Origin: Gimesia sp.
Lineage (GTDB): Bacteria > Planctomycetota > Planctomycetia > Planctomycetales > Planctomycetaceae
Length of the DNA stretch: 64,000 bases
Assembly: GCF_040219335.1 (NCBI RefSeq)
Contig: NZ_JAVJSQ010000014.1
Coordinates: forward strand, 124,001 to 188,000
Direction: 5' to 3'
Position numbers and translations under genes: made by a program
Notes under the pieces: model-generated
Told to the model about the DNA's origin: nothing
Seen by the model: only the letters and a program-made list of their open reading frames with translations
Database searches by the model: none
Part shown: positions 26,111 through 35,027 of the stretch, in pieces
Layout of the letters: every line of letters starts with the position of its first letter
How positions within the stretch are numbered: position 1 is the first letter of the stretch

Positions 26111-26884
26111 TTATTCGACTGTAATCTCCAGCATCATCACACCCACGATAATATCGTAGGTCGCGTGCGCACCCACGGTGATGCCAAACCCCCGCAGAAA
26201 AAACAGTCCGGCGAAGAACAATCCCGCCAGCGTGCGGAAAGTGAAGCTGAATACCGAAAACTGATCCCCGGTGGCACCGATGTAATGCGCCAGCGAGAAG
26301 ATCAGGCTCGTGGAAATAATCGCCAGCACCGCCGACCAGCGGGCCTGCAGCATCATTCCCCGGAACAGCAGATAACAGATCGGCAGCAGCAACAGCCTAA
26401 ACATTACCTCTTCATACACGCCTGCTCCCACAAAACTGACGACGCGTGAAGCCGATTCCTGTTTGATAAACATCATCACCGGCGAGGGCAACTGCTGAAA
26501 GACCAGATCCTGCACCTGGCCCAGCACGATCAGACAGAAGGCAAACAACAGGCTCTCCGCGAACATCCCCACCAGCGTCTCCGCTGAAACCTTCCACGGA
26601 TGTTTGCAGCACATATGCCAGACCAGCAGCGTTCCCACAATCAGGCAGGGCAGCAGAAAGGTCTGTGTCAGTCCCAGTTGTGAAAGCCAGCTCCGCATCC
26701 AGTAATCCGCGCCATTGCGGATCAGTTCCGGCTGACTGCCTCCCATCGAGAGGACACCCAGTTCATAGATCAGCAGCAGCGGCGTCAGAAATACCAGGCA
26801 GACCAGGGGCTGCCGGGCTTCGAACCAGTAGCTGTCACTTTCCAGAGTCATGGTCTCTGCAGGTGCGTTCTTTTTACGTGTCAT
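26111..26884 (-). CDS. CPBP family intramembrane metalloprotease
   Basis: A 257-residue protein with about seven hydrophobic helices. The CPBP/Abi signature is visible: EEVMFR in GVYEEVMFRLLLLPI at about residues 157-162, a later SLAHYIGATG with conserved His, and GAHATYDIIVGV near the end. The family includes eukaryotic Rce1 and bacterial proteases linked to bacteriocin immunity and membrane stress. Its ATG overlaps the TGA of the HD-GYP gene upstream (ATGA at 26881-26884), so the pair is translationally coupled. Substrate unknown. Confidence 0.85.
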   Translation of the reverse strand: MTRKKNAPAETMTLESDSYWFEARQPLVCLVFLTPLLLIYELGVLSMGGSQPELIRNGADYWMRSWLSQLGLTQTFLLPCLIVGTLLVWHMCCKHPWKVSAETLVGMFAESLLFAFCLIVLGQVQDLVFQQLPSPVMMFIKQESASRVVSFVGAGVYEEVMFRLLLLPICYLLFRGMMLQARWSAVLAIISTSLIFSLAHYIGATGDQFSVFSFTFRTLAGLFFAGLFFLRGFGITVGAHATYDIIVGVMMLEITVE

Positions 26885-28164
26885 ATCTCAGTCTGGTGAT
26901 CAGTAACAGAATCTTTTAACCGGGATTCCGGATCCAGCGAAAAATGGGGCGACGCCAGTGCGGTATGCGCCGCATCGGGTCGATAACTTTGAAAACGTTT
27001 CAGTGAAAAGGGATCGTTGTGTCGATCTGCCTCATGCAGTTCTTCAGGCAGCTGCTTATCCAACGCCAGAAACAGTTCATCCGAGACCTTCGCATCCCAT
27101 TCCCCCTGCAGGGTTTCTCGATACAGTTGCAAAGCCGCACCGAAGGCCAGCTCTTCCCCATCGCAGGTACGGATGCCGTCGGCCGTCAGTTCTCGACGAT
27201 CGTTTTTCAGTTCGAGGTAGCGGCAGATCACTCCCATCCGCCGCGAATGTTCGCCCAGGTGATACGTATGCAGCCGACGTGGATAGCCGGTCCCGTCCAG
27301 TCGTTCGTGATGCTGAGCCACGACCTCAGACAGGTACGAGTCGCCCGGAAAGCCCCGCAGGCCACCCAACAGAGCAGCTCCCAGAATCGGATGCTCACCC
27401 CGTTCGTCATTTCTCTGATTCTCCTGGCCGTCTGCTTTCTTCGCCAGCTGGGGATTCAGCATCAGCCAACCCAGGTCGTGCAGCATGCCGGCCATCATTA
27501 ACAGATCGCAGCTGTCGCGCCACGCCGGAATCTGGCGGCTCACATAATAACTGCACCGCGCGACTTCCAACCCACGTAGATAGATCAGAATATCCGGATG
27601 GGCAATCTGCTCGCGAGCCACCGCTTCCATATCCCGCAGTGACAGAAACAGCAACTGACCCGGATCGTCCAGATGCGCATCGTCGTGTTTAATCTTCCGA
27701 ATCAGATTCAACAGGTAATTCGGGTTGCAGTAGGACTGCGTCCAGATATCTTCAGCCGCCAGTACAAGTTGTTTGAGATAATGGACCGTCGTCTGTGAAA
27801 GTAACAGCTGTTGTCGCAAATAGACCAGCTCGGTCTGAACAAAGTCCAGAATCCGTGTGAGGTGCGGCAACTGTGATGCAGAGAGTGTCCGAACCGCGGT
27901 CGCATCCAGATACAGGCGGCACCGCTGCAGAATCACATTCACCCGCGCCTGCAGCTGTTTCAGTTCCTGATGCAACGCGGGGATTTTCAGTTCCCGGTTC
28001 TGTTGATCCAGTTCGCGAAACTGGTCCTGCAGAGAAGACAGGACTGCCGCATTCCGCGGCAGCGGTTCTGTATCATTCACGCGGGCACAAAACGCCTCCC
28101 ACTCATTCCGTTCCCGACGGATGGTCGGCGTGAGCCAGCGAAGAGATCTGGTGGAATGGTTCAC
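26881..28164 (-). CDS. HD-GYP-like domain protein
   Basis: A 427-residue protein. The first half is helical without a recognised domain (coiled-coil segments such as LKQLQARVNVILQ). The second half carries a metal-phosphohydrolase core: MLHDLGWLML for the HD pair, GEHPILGAALL, and VAQHHERLDGTGYPRRL, which is the HHExxDGxGYP signature of HD-GYP c-di-GMP phosphodiesterases. The start is GTG at 28164 after GAGGG. It overlaps a CPBP protease gene by four bases. It may degrade c-di-GMP, with the helical half as sensor; this is inferred from the family. Confidence 0.8.
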   Translation of the reverse strand: MNHSTRSLRWLTPTIRRERNEWEAFCARVNDTEPLPRNAAVLSSLQDQFRELDQQNRELKIPALHQELKQLQARVNVILQRCRLYLDATAVRTLSASQLPHLTRILDFVQTELVYLRQQLLLSQTTVHYLKQLVLAAEDIWTQSYCNPNYLLNLIRKIKHDDAHLDDPGQLLFLSLRDMEAVAREQIAHPDILIYLRGLEVARCSYYVSRQIPAWRDSCDLLMMAGMLHDLGWLMLNPQLAKKADGQENQRNDERGEHPILGAALLGGLRGFPGDSYLSEVVAQHHERLDGTGYPRRLHTYHLGEHSRRMGVICRYLELKNDRRELTADGIRTCDGEELAFGAALQLYRETLQGEWDAKVSDELFLALDKQLPEELHEADRHNDPFSLKRFQSYRPDAAHTALASPHFSLDPESRLKDSVTDHQTEI

Positions 28165-28681
28165 AGGGTGCCCTCATATTACATATTCATCACGGGTCTA
28201 CTTCGGATACGAAGGAGGCGGTTCCCCCTTCTCTCTGTTTTATCGGCTTCCCGCGTCGCAGGCATTGATAAGTTTGCCTGAGTTCAGATTGGGTAAGCTG
28301 ACCACTGCCATGCTGTATCGTGTTTTGTGTGAGCAACTTACGAAGTTCGTTTTTTGCACGAGTGGGCACAGGGGACAGAGTTGCCCTTCTGCGCAGGCAA
28401 TCTGTGACAGGACGATGTCTGCCGATCCACACATCCGGATAGAGGGATTGTAAGAAATACTCAATTTCCGGTGATCAGGACGCCGATTTGAGACTAAGCA
28501 GCATTTTTTCCTCTGTCTACTTGTCGTTGTTTTGCCGGCGAGCATAGAATTGCAGGAATGGTGCCTGTCAGCTAAGGCAAAATAAAGAACTTTTATCGAT
28601 CACAGCGTGTCCTGATCAGCAGGGATTGAAATCAGGCACCCGCCCCACAATCGACACTCGCATACAGGCAGGAAAATTCAA
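28165..28681. other. Intergenic region without a recognised gene
   Basis: The 517-base gap between divergent genes holds short ORFs with no family features. TAATAT at 28175-28180 could be a -10 box for the GTG at 28164 but lacks a good -35. I saw no RNA gene or riboswitch. Confidence 0.45.
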
Positions 28682-29617
28682 ATGGCTACGGATTTTCGGC
28701 AAAAAGAACGGCTCCCTGAACTGACTGACCGAATCGTGGAAACTTACCACGAGATTGGCACCATTCATCATCTGGGGCATTGTCCGCTTCCCAGCCAGGA
28801 CGCCGTGATTGAAGCCGCCCAGGAACTGAAAGACGTTATCTTTCCCGGATACAGTCGTCGTCAGAACCTGCACATGAGCAACGTGACATACCATGTGGGG
28901 AACATTATTGACTCCCTGCACGATATTCTCACCGTACAAATCGGCCGTGCCCTGCGGCACCAGCATGTCCAGCAACACGGAGCCGACTGCGAGAAACTGC
29001 AGCAGATCGACTTCGAAGCGGAAGGACAGAAGAAAACGATTCAGTTCCTGGAAACCATTCCGGAAATCCGCCGCGCCCTGGCAACCGACGTCCAGGCGGC
29101 TCTCGACGGAGACCCCGCAGCGACCTGCTTCGATGAAATCATCTTCTGCTACCCCGGACTGGAAGCTATCACCGTTTACCGGCTCGCCCATCAGTTATAC
29201 CGACTCAATGTGCCCATCATCCCGCGTATGCTCTCGGAATGGGCTCACTCACAGACCGGGATCGATATTCACCCGGGTGCCACCATCGGCCACTCGTTCT
29301 TTATCGACCACGGTACCGGTGTCGTAATTGGAGAGACCTGTGAAATCGCCGAACATGTGAAGGTCTACCAGGGGGTCACGCTCGGGGCACTCAGCTTTCC
29401 CAAAGACTCGGAAGGCCGCATCATTCGCGAACAGAAGCGTCACCCCACCATCGAGCGGGGCGTTGTGATATACGCGAACGCCACCATCCTGGGAGGCGAT
29501 ACTGTCATCGGCCACGACTCCGTGATTGGCGCCAGTGTCTCGCTGATGAAGAGCGTGCTGCCCAATACGATCGTCACCATCGAAAAGCCGTCACTGCGGT
29601 TCCGCGAAGCTTCCTGA
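28682..29617 (+). CDS. cysE: Serine O-acetyltransferase, EpsC type
   Basis: Acetylates L-serine to O-acetylserine for cysteine synthesis. The 311-residue protein has a long N-terminal helical part (about 190 residues) ending in [16 protein letters not shown], then a left-handed hexapeptide-repeat domain: [27 protein letters not shown] followed by [14 protein letters not shown], with the catalytic His in HPGA and DHGTG. The N-terminal extension puts it with the EpsC/plant-like SATs rather than the short CysE. AGGA lies nine bases before the ATG. A terminator follows at 29655-29681. No cysK is nearby. Confidence 0.9.
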   Translation: MATDFRQKERLPELTDRIVETYHEIGTIHHLGHCPLPSQDAVIEAAQELKDVIFPGYSRRQNLHMSNVTYHVGNIIDSLHDILTVQIGRALRHQHVQQHGADCEKLQQIDFEAEGQKKTIQFLETIPEIRRALATDVQAALDGDPAATCFDEIIFCYPGLEAITVYRLAHQLYRLNVPIIPRMLSEWAHSQTGIDIHPGATIGHSFFIDHGTGVVIGETCEIAEHVKVYQGVTLGALSFPKDSEGRIIREQKRHPTIERGVVIYANATILGGDTVIGHDSVIGASVSLMKSVLPNTIVTIEKPSLRFREAS

Positions 29618-29654
29618 GCTTCGCTGCTCATAAGACTGAAATCGAGATCGACCC

Positions 29655-29681
29655 AGACCGTGTTCCCACACGGTCTTTTTT
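29655..29681 (+). terminator. Intrinsic terminator of the serine acetyltransferase gene
   Basis: A nine-base stem, AGACCGTGT with ACACGGTCT, closes on a TCCC loop and is followed by a T-run. Confidence 0.9.
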
Positions 29682-29713
29682 ATGGCTTTAGCAGGGGGTC
29701 ATGTGCCGCGCAT

Positions 29714-29757
29714 AAAAAAATCCTGTGTGAGTCAGATAACTGACCGCACACAGGATT
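29714..29757 (-). terminator. Intrinsic terminator of the FHA gene
   Basis: AATCCTGTGTG pairs with CGCACACAGGATT; on the - strand the stem is followed by seven T. It lies 22 bases beyond the stop at 29779. Confidence 0.85.
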
Positions 29758-29778
29758 GATCGCAATAATATTGTTTGC

Positions 29779-30603
29779 TTAAGCGATGGCCCGGTGGGAA
29801 CCGCCATCTTCTTTCCGATCATCCCGGAGCGAACCGACGTGATCCAGGGTTGTATCCAACTGAGATGCCAGCTTCTCCTGTGTTTCCAGCAGGGAAGCAG
29901 CAGCAGCTTCATACTGACGCTCGCGGCTGGTCAGTTGATCCGCACGCAGCTGGAGTTCTGCCGAGAAACGTGTCAGCTCTTCCATCATCGTTTCCAGGTC
30001 AGCCATCAGTTCCGACTGTTCCTCAACAGACAGCTGGTCATGCTCCGGTTCGTCTTTCAGTTGATGTACCTGTGACAGCAGGGCAGCGGCTCCCTGCTCT
30101 CTCCGGGACTCATACTGCTCGATCATCTGTACGTCCTGTTCGATCAGGTCGACCAGTTCAGATGCGGACAGGTCCTTGAGAATTGTTTCATTCGTCATTG
30201 AGTGATCTCTTTTATCTGGGGTGATGGGAGCGCTCGTCTCAGCAGGCGAGCCAGATAATCCTGCGCGGGAAATGCTCATGGCTGGCTGGGAATGCTGACC
30301 CTGTCGAAACACAAATTCAATGGGACCGATGGTGATCACATCACCGTCAGCCAGTACTGACGTCTGATGCGGAATCCCGTTGAGTAACAGTCTGGGTTGA
30401 GGAGCAAGTGCCTCGATGGTGACTTCGCCCTCTGCAATCTGGAGTACCGAATGCAGAATCGGCATCGTCAGACCGGAAAGCTGCAGACCGCAACAGGTGC
30501 CCGCACCGATTGTCAGACGGTCTCCCTGGAGAGGTCGCATGGGAAACCGGGTTTTCCCTTTGACAATTTCCAGAGAATGCTGGGGGGAAGATTCTAAGAC
30601 CAC
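29779..30603 (-). CDS. FHA-domain protein with C-terminal coiled coil
   Basis: A 274-residue protein. Residues about 10-100 form an FHA-like phosphothreonine-binding sandwich: DRLTIGAGTCCGLQLSG holds the G-R/S-S region in degenerate form, then LTMPILHSVLQIAEGE (the S-x-x-H step) and LLNGIPHQTSVLADGDVITIG. A linker follows, then about 130 residues of coiled coil ending in LETQEKLASQLDTTLDHV. The canonical Arg is replaced (LTIGAG), so phosphopeptide binding is uncertain. Start is GTG at 30603. Neighbours give no hint of the partner kinase. Confidence 0.7.
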   Translation of the reverse strand: MVLESSPQHSLEIVKGKTRFPMRPLQGDRLTIGAGTCCGLQLSGLTMPILHSVLQIAEGEVTIEALAPQPRLLLNGIPHQTSVLADGDVITIGPIEFVFRQGQHSQPAMSISRAGLSGSPAETSAPITPDKRDHSMTNETILKDLSASELVDLIEQDVQMIEQYESRREQGAAALLSQVHQLKDEPEHDQLSVEEQSELMADLETMMEELTRFSAELQLRADQLTSRERQYEAAAASLLETQEKLASQLDTTLDHVGSLRDDRKEDGGSHRAIA

Positions 30604-31015
30604 AGACTTTTCAACCTCATGTTGAGACAGGAACTTGATAATTCCTCAGAACCCTGTTTTTCAGGGCTACACAACACTGAATCGACCGTCAGTCGAGGAC
30701 AGCATAAGGAAACCTTGGAGTTACTCTTTGATCAATCTCCATTGATGGTTCACTCAGCTTTCCGAACCTGACTCTGCGAATCATAGGTAAAATAGAACGG
30801 CACCGAACGGATAAGTCCGCATCAAACCGGGTAAACAAAGCAGACTTTTCCCGTCAGTTGCTTTGTAGATCCTTGTCAATAAAGGAAACACCTCAGTCCG
30901 ATTTTGAAATGCTGTCAGACAGACGAAATTACGGCATATCTGACTAGAGGCTCCAGTTCGTTCACCCACAACGGGAGGGAATTGTCACCACAGCGCCCCT
31001 TTTCGAGCAGGCTGC
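30604..31015. other. Intergenic region without a recognised gene
   Basis: The 412-base gap lies between two - strand genes. A short hairpin AGCCCTGAAAAACAGGGTT is near 30649-30667 (on the + strand as CCCTG...CAGGG). A 62-codon ORF at 30781-30969 has no protein features. Nothing else seen. Confidence 0.45.
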
Positions 31016-32113
31016 TCAGTCGATCTTGCCGCCTGGCAGATCACGCTTGGTAGGCGGTGGCAGATCCGGTTCCGGCGGTTTCGGAGAAGAGGGAGGCGGC
31101 TTGTAACCTTCACAGGTCAGTTTCAGATTACCTCCCAGTGGAACGCGGAAATCAGAATTGGGATCCAGAGCCGTCCAGCCGGCCATCAGGTCTCGCTGAT
31201 CCGCATAACTTCGCGCCACAAGATACGTATCATAGCTGTCTGCCCAGACGCGGAAGTCCAGATAGAACAGTTGCGGGTTGATCTTACGGATCTCCTGACG
31301 AAACAAGGCATTCGACTTCGACAACCGTTCCGTAGTATCGCCTCGCCCCTCGCGCAGCTCCAGTAAAAGATAGGGAACACCCCCGACGGCTTTGAGCTTA
31401 ATCCGCCAGTCCCGGTTCCCCACATTCTTGTTTTCGAATAACTCTTCCAGCTTCGCACAGTCCACGGCCTGCTCGGGAGCAGTTACCAGTCGACTCTGTG
31501 CAATCGCCTGGTAGGCCAGCTGCTGCAGCGCGGGAATTTCCACTCGTATCACACGGCCATGACGGCAGATGTACTCGATGGGCTTGGCCCCCTTGGGTGC
31601 GTCGCGGGGGTTGGGCAGATTCACGATTTTTGCATTCGGCGTCGGCCCTGGATCGGGGGTTTTCGCCAGTTTTGCTTTGATGTCTGCCAGTTCTTTTTCC
31701 CTGGTGACAATCTCTTTCTCCAGCGTCTGCACCTGCTTATCGCGTTCGTCGATCTGCTTTTTGAGCTTATCGATATCGACCCGGATTTCTTTGAGCTTCT
31801 CCAGCTCTTTCTTCAACTTCTCTGCCAGGGCCTGCTGTTCTTCAACGTTGACGTTATCTTTCTTCTGCGTCAGCTCTTTGATGGTTTCCAGCTGTTCTTT
31901 TTCGAGCGCCAGTTTCTCACGCAGCTCTTTGACGTTCTGCTGAGACTCTTCCATCGCTTCTTCAGTGACCGCACCTTTAATACGTTCGACGGCCTGCCCC
32001 ACACCGAGCTGAGTCACGGTGAGCAGAATGACCAGAATTCCGACCACATTTGTCATCGTATCCAGCAGCGAGTCGAGGCTGGCGCCCCCTGAAGATCCTT
32101 TTTTCTTTTTCAT
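31016..32113 (-). CDS. Membrane-anchored coiled-coil protein, MotB/ExbD-like start
   Basis: A 365-residue protein starting MKKKKGSSGGASLDSLLDTMTNVVGILVILL. The short basic N-terminus, the Asp-containing LDTMTN and the following single transmembrane helix resemble ExbD/TolR/MotB stators. About 130 residues of Lys/Glu-rich coiled coil follow, then a soluble domain of about 170 residues that I do not recognise and a proline-rich tail (PPPSSPKPPEPDLPPP). An upstream in-frame start at 32236 is possible but gives an unlikely N-terminus. No ExbB/MotA partner gene is adjacent. Confidence 0.7.
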   Translation of the reverse strand: MKKKKGSSGGASLDSLLDTMTNVVGILVILLTVTQLGVGQAVERIKGAVTEEAMEESQQNVKELREKLALEKEQLETIKELTQKKDNVNVEEQQALAEKLKKELEKLKEIRVDIDKLKKQIDERDKQVQTLEKEIVTREKELADIKAKLAKTPDPGPTPNAKIVNLPNPRDAPKGAKPIEYICRHGRVIRVEIPALQQLAYQAIAQSRLVTAPEQAVDCAKLEELFENKNVGNRDWRIKLKAVGGVPYLLLELREGRGDTTERLSKSNALFRQEIRKINPQLFYLDFRVWADSYDTYLVARSYADQRDLMAGWTALDPNSDFRVPLGGNLKLTCEGYKPPPSSPKPPEPDLPPPTKRDLPGGKID

Positions 32114-32323
32114 GACACAATCTGAATTGCTACTATACTGAATATTCGTTTCGATCCCGCAGGCCCTGTCTGAAAATTCGGCCTGAATTTCAGACCGGAA
32201 CGGCCCTGCGGTTTGCATTCGTACCCCTCTCATCATAAAAGCGGAGCAGGGCTGATCGCAAGCAGCGACTGGCAGTACTTCCCCTGAAACTGATAAGAAT
32301 CCCGACTCAGCAGGACACCGCTT

Positions 32324-33052
32324 GTGGACGTTTATCCATTACAGATCCCCGGATTGATGGTTGTCGGCACCGATACCGGCGTCGGCAAAAGCTACATTTC
32401 CGCTGCCATAGCCCGGCAATTGACCTCAGAAGGGGTTCGCACCGGGGCCTACAAACCGGCATGCAGCGGCAGCGTCATTGACGAATCCACGGGCCAGCCT
32501 TACTGGGAAGACGTCGAACTCCTGCGGCAGGCCATCGGCGGTACCGATCTGCCCCCTGAACGGATCTGCCCGCAAATCTTTCACGCCCCGCTGGCCCCAC
32601 CGGTGGCCGCAGAAAAAGAGGGCCGTTCCATCGACGAAGCCCTGCTCCTGGAAGGAGTTCGCTGGTGGGAGTCTCAAGCCGAGTTCCTGATCGTCGAAGG
32701 GGTGGGAGGCGTGCTCTGCCCCCTCTCGTCTCAGCAGCTGATTGTGGATTTCGCAGAGAAACTGAAATATCCCCTGCTGATCGTAGCCCGCGCCGGTCTG
32801 GGTACCATCAACCATAGCCTGCTGACGATTGAAGCCCTGCAACAGCGCGGCTTGAAAATCGCCGGCCTGATCCTGAATGACGTCGACCCCGAACTCAGCG
32901 ACGAATCCCGGCTCTCCAACGCCGAACAGATCCAGTTGTGGACAAGCGTGCCTGTTTTGTCTTTTGTCCCCTTTGACTGGCAATCAAACTTGCTTCGGTA
33001 CCAGAGTCAGGACAGAATAGACTGGAGACAATTGTCGCAGGATCTCCTCTGA
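32324..33052 (+). CDS. bioD: Dethiobiotin synthase
   Basis: BioD closes the ureido ring of biotin using ATP and CO2. The 242-residue protein begins with the P-loop VVGTDTGVGKSYISAAI at about residues 12-28, then GAYKPACSG (substrate lysine), EDVELLRQA, and FLIVEGVGGVLCPLS (the VEGAGG motif). LLIVARAGLGTINHSLLTIEAL is also standard. The start is GTG at 32324, eight bases after AGGA; the next in-frame ATG would cut close to the P-loop. Other bio genes are not in the window. Confidence 0.93.
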   Translation: MDVYPLQIPGLMVVGTDTGVGKSYISAAIARQLTSEGVRTGAYKPACSGSVIDESTGQPYWEDVELLRQAIGGTDLPPERICPQIFHAPLAPPVAAEKEGRSIDEALLLEGVRWWESQAEFLIVEGVGGVLCPLSSQQLIVDFAEKLKYPLLIVARAGLGTINHSLLTIEALQQRGLKIAGLILNDVDPELSDESRLSNAEQIQLWTSVPVLSFVPFDWQSNLLRYQSQDRIDWRQLSQDLL

Positions 33053-33178
33053 GTGCTCATACCCATCACCAGATCACATTCGTCTGCCCGCCAGAACTTC
33101 TGGTGATGACCTCACTACCGCCAGTCCTGCTCATGCCTGAGATATCATCAACGCGTCTATCATCAACCGGAGAAATGG

Positions 33179-34816
33179 ATGAGTATTGAAGTCACCTGCC
33201 CCGCCTGTGGGGGTTCCATCCAAATCGAAGAAGTAGCCGAAGTCGTTGCCTGCCCACTCTGCCAGGTACACCTCCAGGTTGACCCCGAAACCAGCGAACC
33301 CGTGCTCGTCTCCCTGGACGCCAACGAAGCAGCGGATCCACCAGCTGCGGAAGCCAGCGAGACAGAGACCGCAGACGCGGAAGCAGAAACCCAGGATGAA
33401 CCCGTCGCCGAGGCAGACTCGGAAACGGCTTCTGAGGAAACCGCCAGCGAAAAGGCCACGGCAGACGAAGAGACAGCCTCTCCCTTCTCCTTCCTGCCGG
33501 GTGGTAATCAGGCTCGCAAAACCGAAAAACGCGAAACACCCAAATTCGACTTCCTCCCGGGCGGCGACAGTGAATCAGCAGACAAAGACAACGCAGAGGT
33601 AGCCGAACCCGAGTCATCCGCAGACGAAGCCATTGAAGCAGAGGCCGAAGCCGCTTCAACAGAAACCACGACCGACGCCGAATCAGAAACCGCTGTAGAG
33701 TCGACAGACAGCGAAGCAGAGGAACAGCCGACCGAATCCGAAACCGCCTCCCCGTTTTCCTTTCTGCCAGACGGCAGTAATGACGAACAGACCACAGAGG
33801 AAGTGGCCGCGGAGTCGGAATCCGAAACCTCGGAAACTGAGACCGCAACAGAGGACGCCACCGCGGACACAGCTGAAACAGCGACTGCCGCGGAAGAGAC
33901 CAGCGAGGAAGCAGTCAGTGAAACTCCTGCTTCCATGGAGACAGCGGCCACCGAATCAACAACCGCGGCCCCGGAACCGGCGGCTTCCCCAGCACCACAG
34001 AGTTACCGCAAACCTAAAACGGTCTCCAAGCGACTGTTCACACTCACGCTGACCTACGCGATCGCCGCAACGATCATGGTCGCGATGTTGCTCTATGCGA
34101 AGTACCAGGGTGATCCGCATCAGCTGGAAAGTCTCCCCGACCTTAAACCCCCGATCAAGAACGATGAAATCGCGCTGCAGCTGGTCCCTGAAAATGCTGA
34201 ACTGCCTCCCGGGCATACGCTCCAGCTGGGTGGGCCGGGCCGACGCTTCGGAAATGTGATGGTCACCCCACTCCGCGTCACCCGCGGTCCTCTGGAGTTC
34301 GAGCATTACACCGGCGATGCCAGCCGGACTCGCGAACCGACGTCGAGCGACGTTCTCAAGCTCTATCTCAAATTCGAAAACATGTCGGATGATCAGACTT
34401 TCGAGCCCCTGGATCAGAAACTGCTCCTCTCCCGCGTGCCCGGTAAGAACCCCGATTCCCCCATGCGGGCCAACAATTTCGTCAGCCGCCTCGATCAACG
34501 GCATCCGGACGGCGAACGGGTACTCGTCTACGACATGCCCCCCTCCTGGGAATGGAACATCAAAGGCCAGAACATTAATCAGGAATCAGCACCTCAGAAG
34601 CTGGAACCGGGCCAGAGCTTTGAAACGTTCGTCGCCACCAATGAAGCAGGCATTGATTCCCTCACCGGCGAGTTGGTCTGGCGATTGCAGATCCGCAAAG
34701 GCTTTAACCCGAAGTCACACCGCGGCGTGACCACGCTGATCGACGTCGTCTTCAACAGCGACCAGATTCAGAAAGACGTTCCCTCCGAGAGCAAGGCCCC
34801 GCTGCCTACCAGTTGA
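33179..34816 (+). CDS. Zinc-ribbon, acidic low-complexity, single-TM protein
   Basis: A 545-residue protein of four parts. Residues 7-28 hold two CxxC knuckles (CPAC and CPLC), a zinc ribbon. Residues 35-280 are very rich in Glu, Ala, Thr and Ser, broken by three copies of a short F-x-FLP(G/D)G motif at 101-110, 121-130 and 191-200. A transmembrane helix runs at about 286-306 (LFTLTLTYAIAATIMVAMLLY). Residues 310-545 form an outside domain with ordinary composition, including LYLKFENMSDDQTFEPL. No family is recognised for that domain. The gene stands alone. Confidence 0.72.
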   Translation: MSIEVTCPACGGSIQIEEVAEVVACPLCQVHLQVDPETSEPVLVSLDANEAADPPAAEASETETADAEAETQDEPVAEADSETASEETASEKATADEETASPFSFLPGGNQARKTEKRETPKFDFLPGGDSESADKDNAEVAEPESSADEAIEAEAEAASTETTTDAESETAVESTDSEAEEQPTESETASPFSFLPDGSNDEQTTEEVAAESESETSETETATEDATADTAETATAAEETSEEAVSETPASMETAATESTTAAPEPAASPAPQSYRKPKTVSKRLFTLTLTYAIAATIMVAMLLYAKYQGDPHQLESLPDLKPPIKNDEIALQLVPENAELPPGHTLQLGGPGRRFGNVMVTPLRVTRGPLEFEHYTGDASRTREPTSSDVLKLYLKFENMSDDQTFEPLDQKLLLSRVPGKNPDSPMRANNFVSRLDQRHPDGERVLVYDMPPSWEWNIKGQNINQESAPQKLEPGQSFETFVATNEAGIDSLTGELVWRLQIRKGFNPKSHRGVTTLIDVVFNSDQIQKDVPSESKAPLPTS

Positions 34817-34852
34817 GCTGGTTCATAGCGTTCCCCCTCTCTGACCGCGCAT

Positions 34853-34895
34853 AAAAAAACGCCTCGGCAGTATTCCAGGAATACCACCGAGACGT
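34853..34895 (-). terminator. Intrinsic terminator downstream of the HtrA gene
   Basis: CTCGGCAGTATTCC pairs with GGAATACCACCGAG apart from two central mismatches; on the - strand seven T follow. It stands about 130 bases past the htrA stop. Confidence 0.75.
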
Positions 34896-35027
34896 AACGC
34901 GGAACCGCATACGATGCGGTGAGGAATTTTCAATGAGGACAACTCTTTCCGCTGCTGGTGCCGGCACAAGCCTCATTTCTCAGAGACTTGTACCAGGCAC
35001 CCCTTTCAGGAGAGTACCATCCTGAAA

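Noticed and set aside
28165..28681. Riboswitch or T-box ahead of the serine acetyltransferase gene
   Set aside because: No conserved T-box or SAM-box strings and no terminator hairpin were seen in the leader.
30781..30969. 62-codon - strand ORF in the FHA upstream gap
   Set aside because: No ribosome site, no family features, ordinary chance length.
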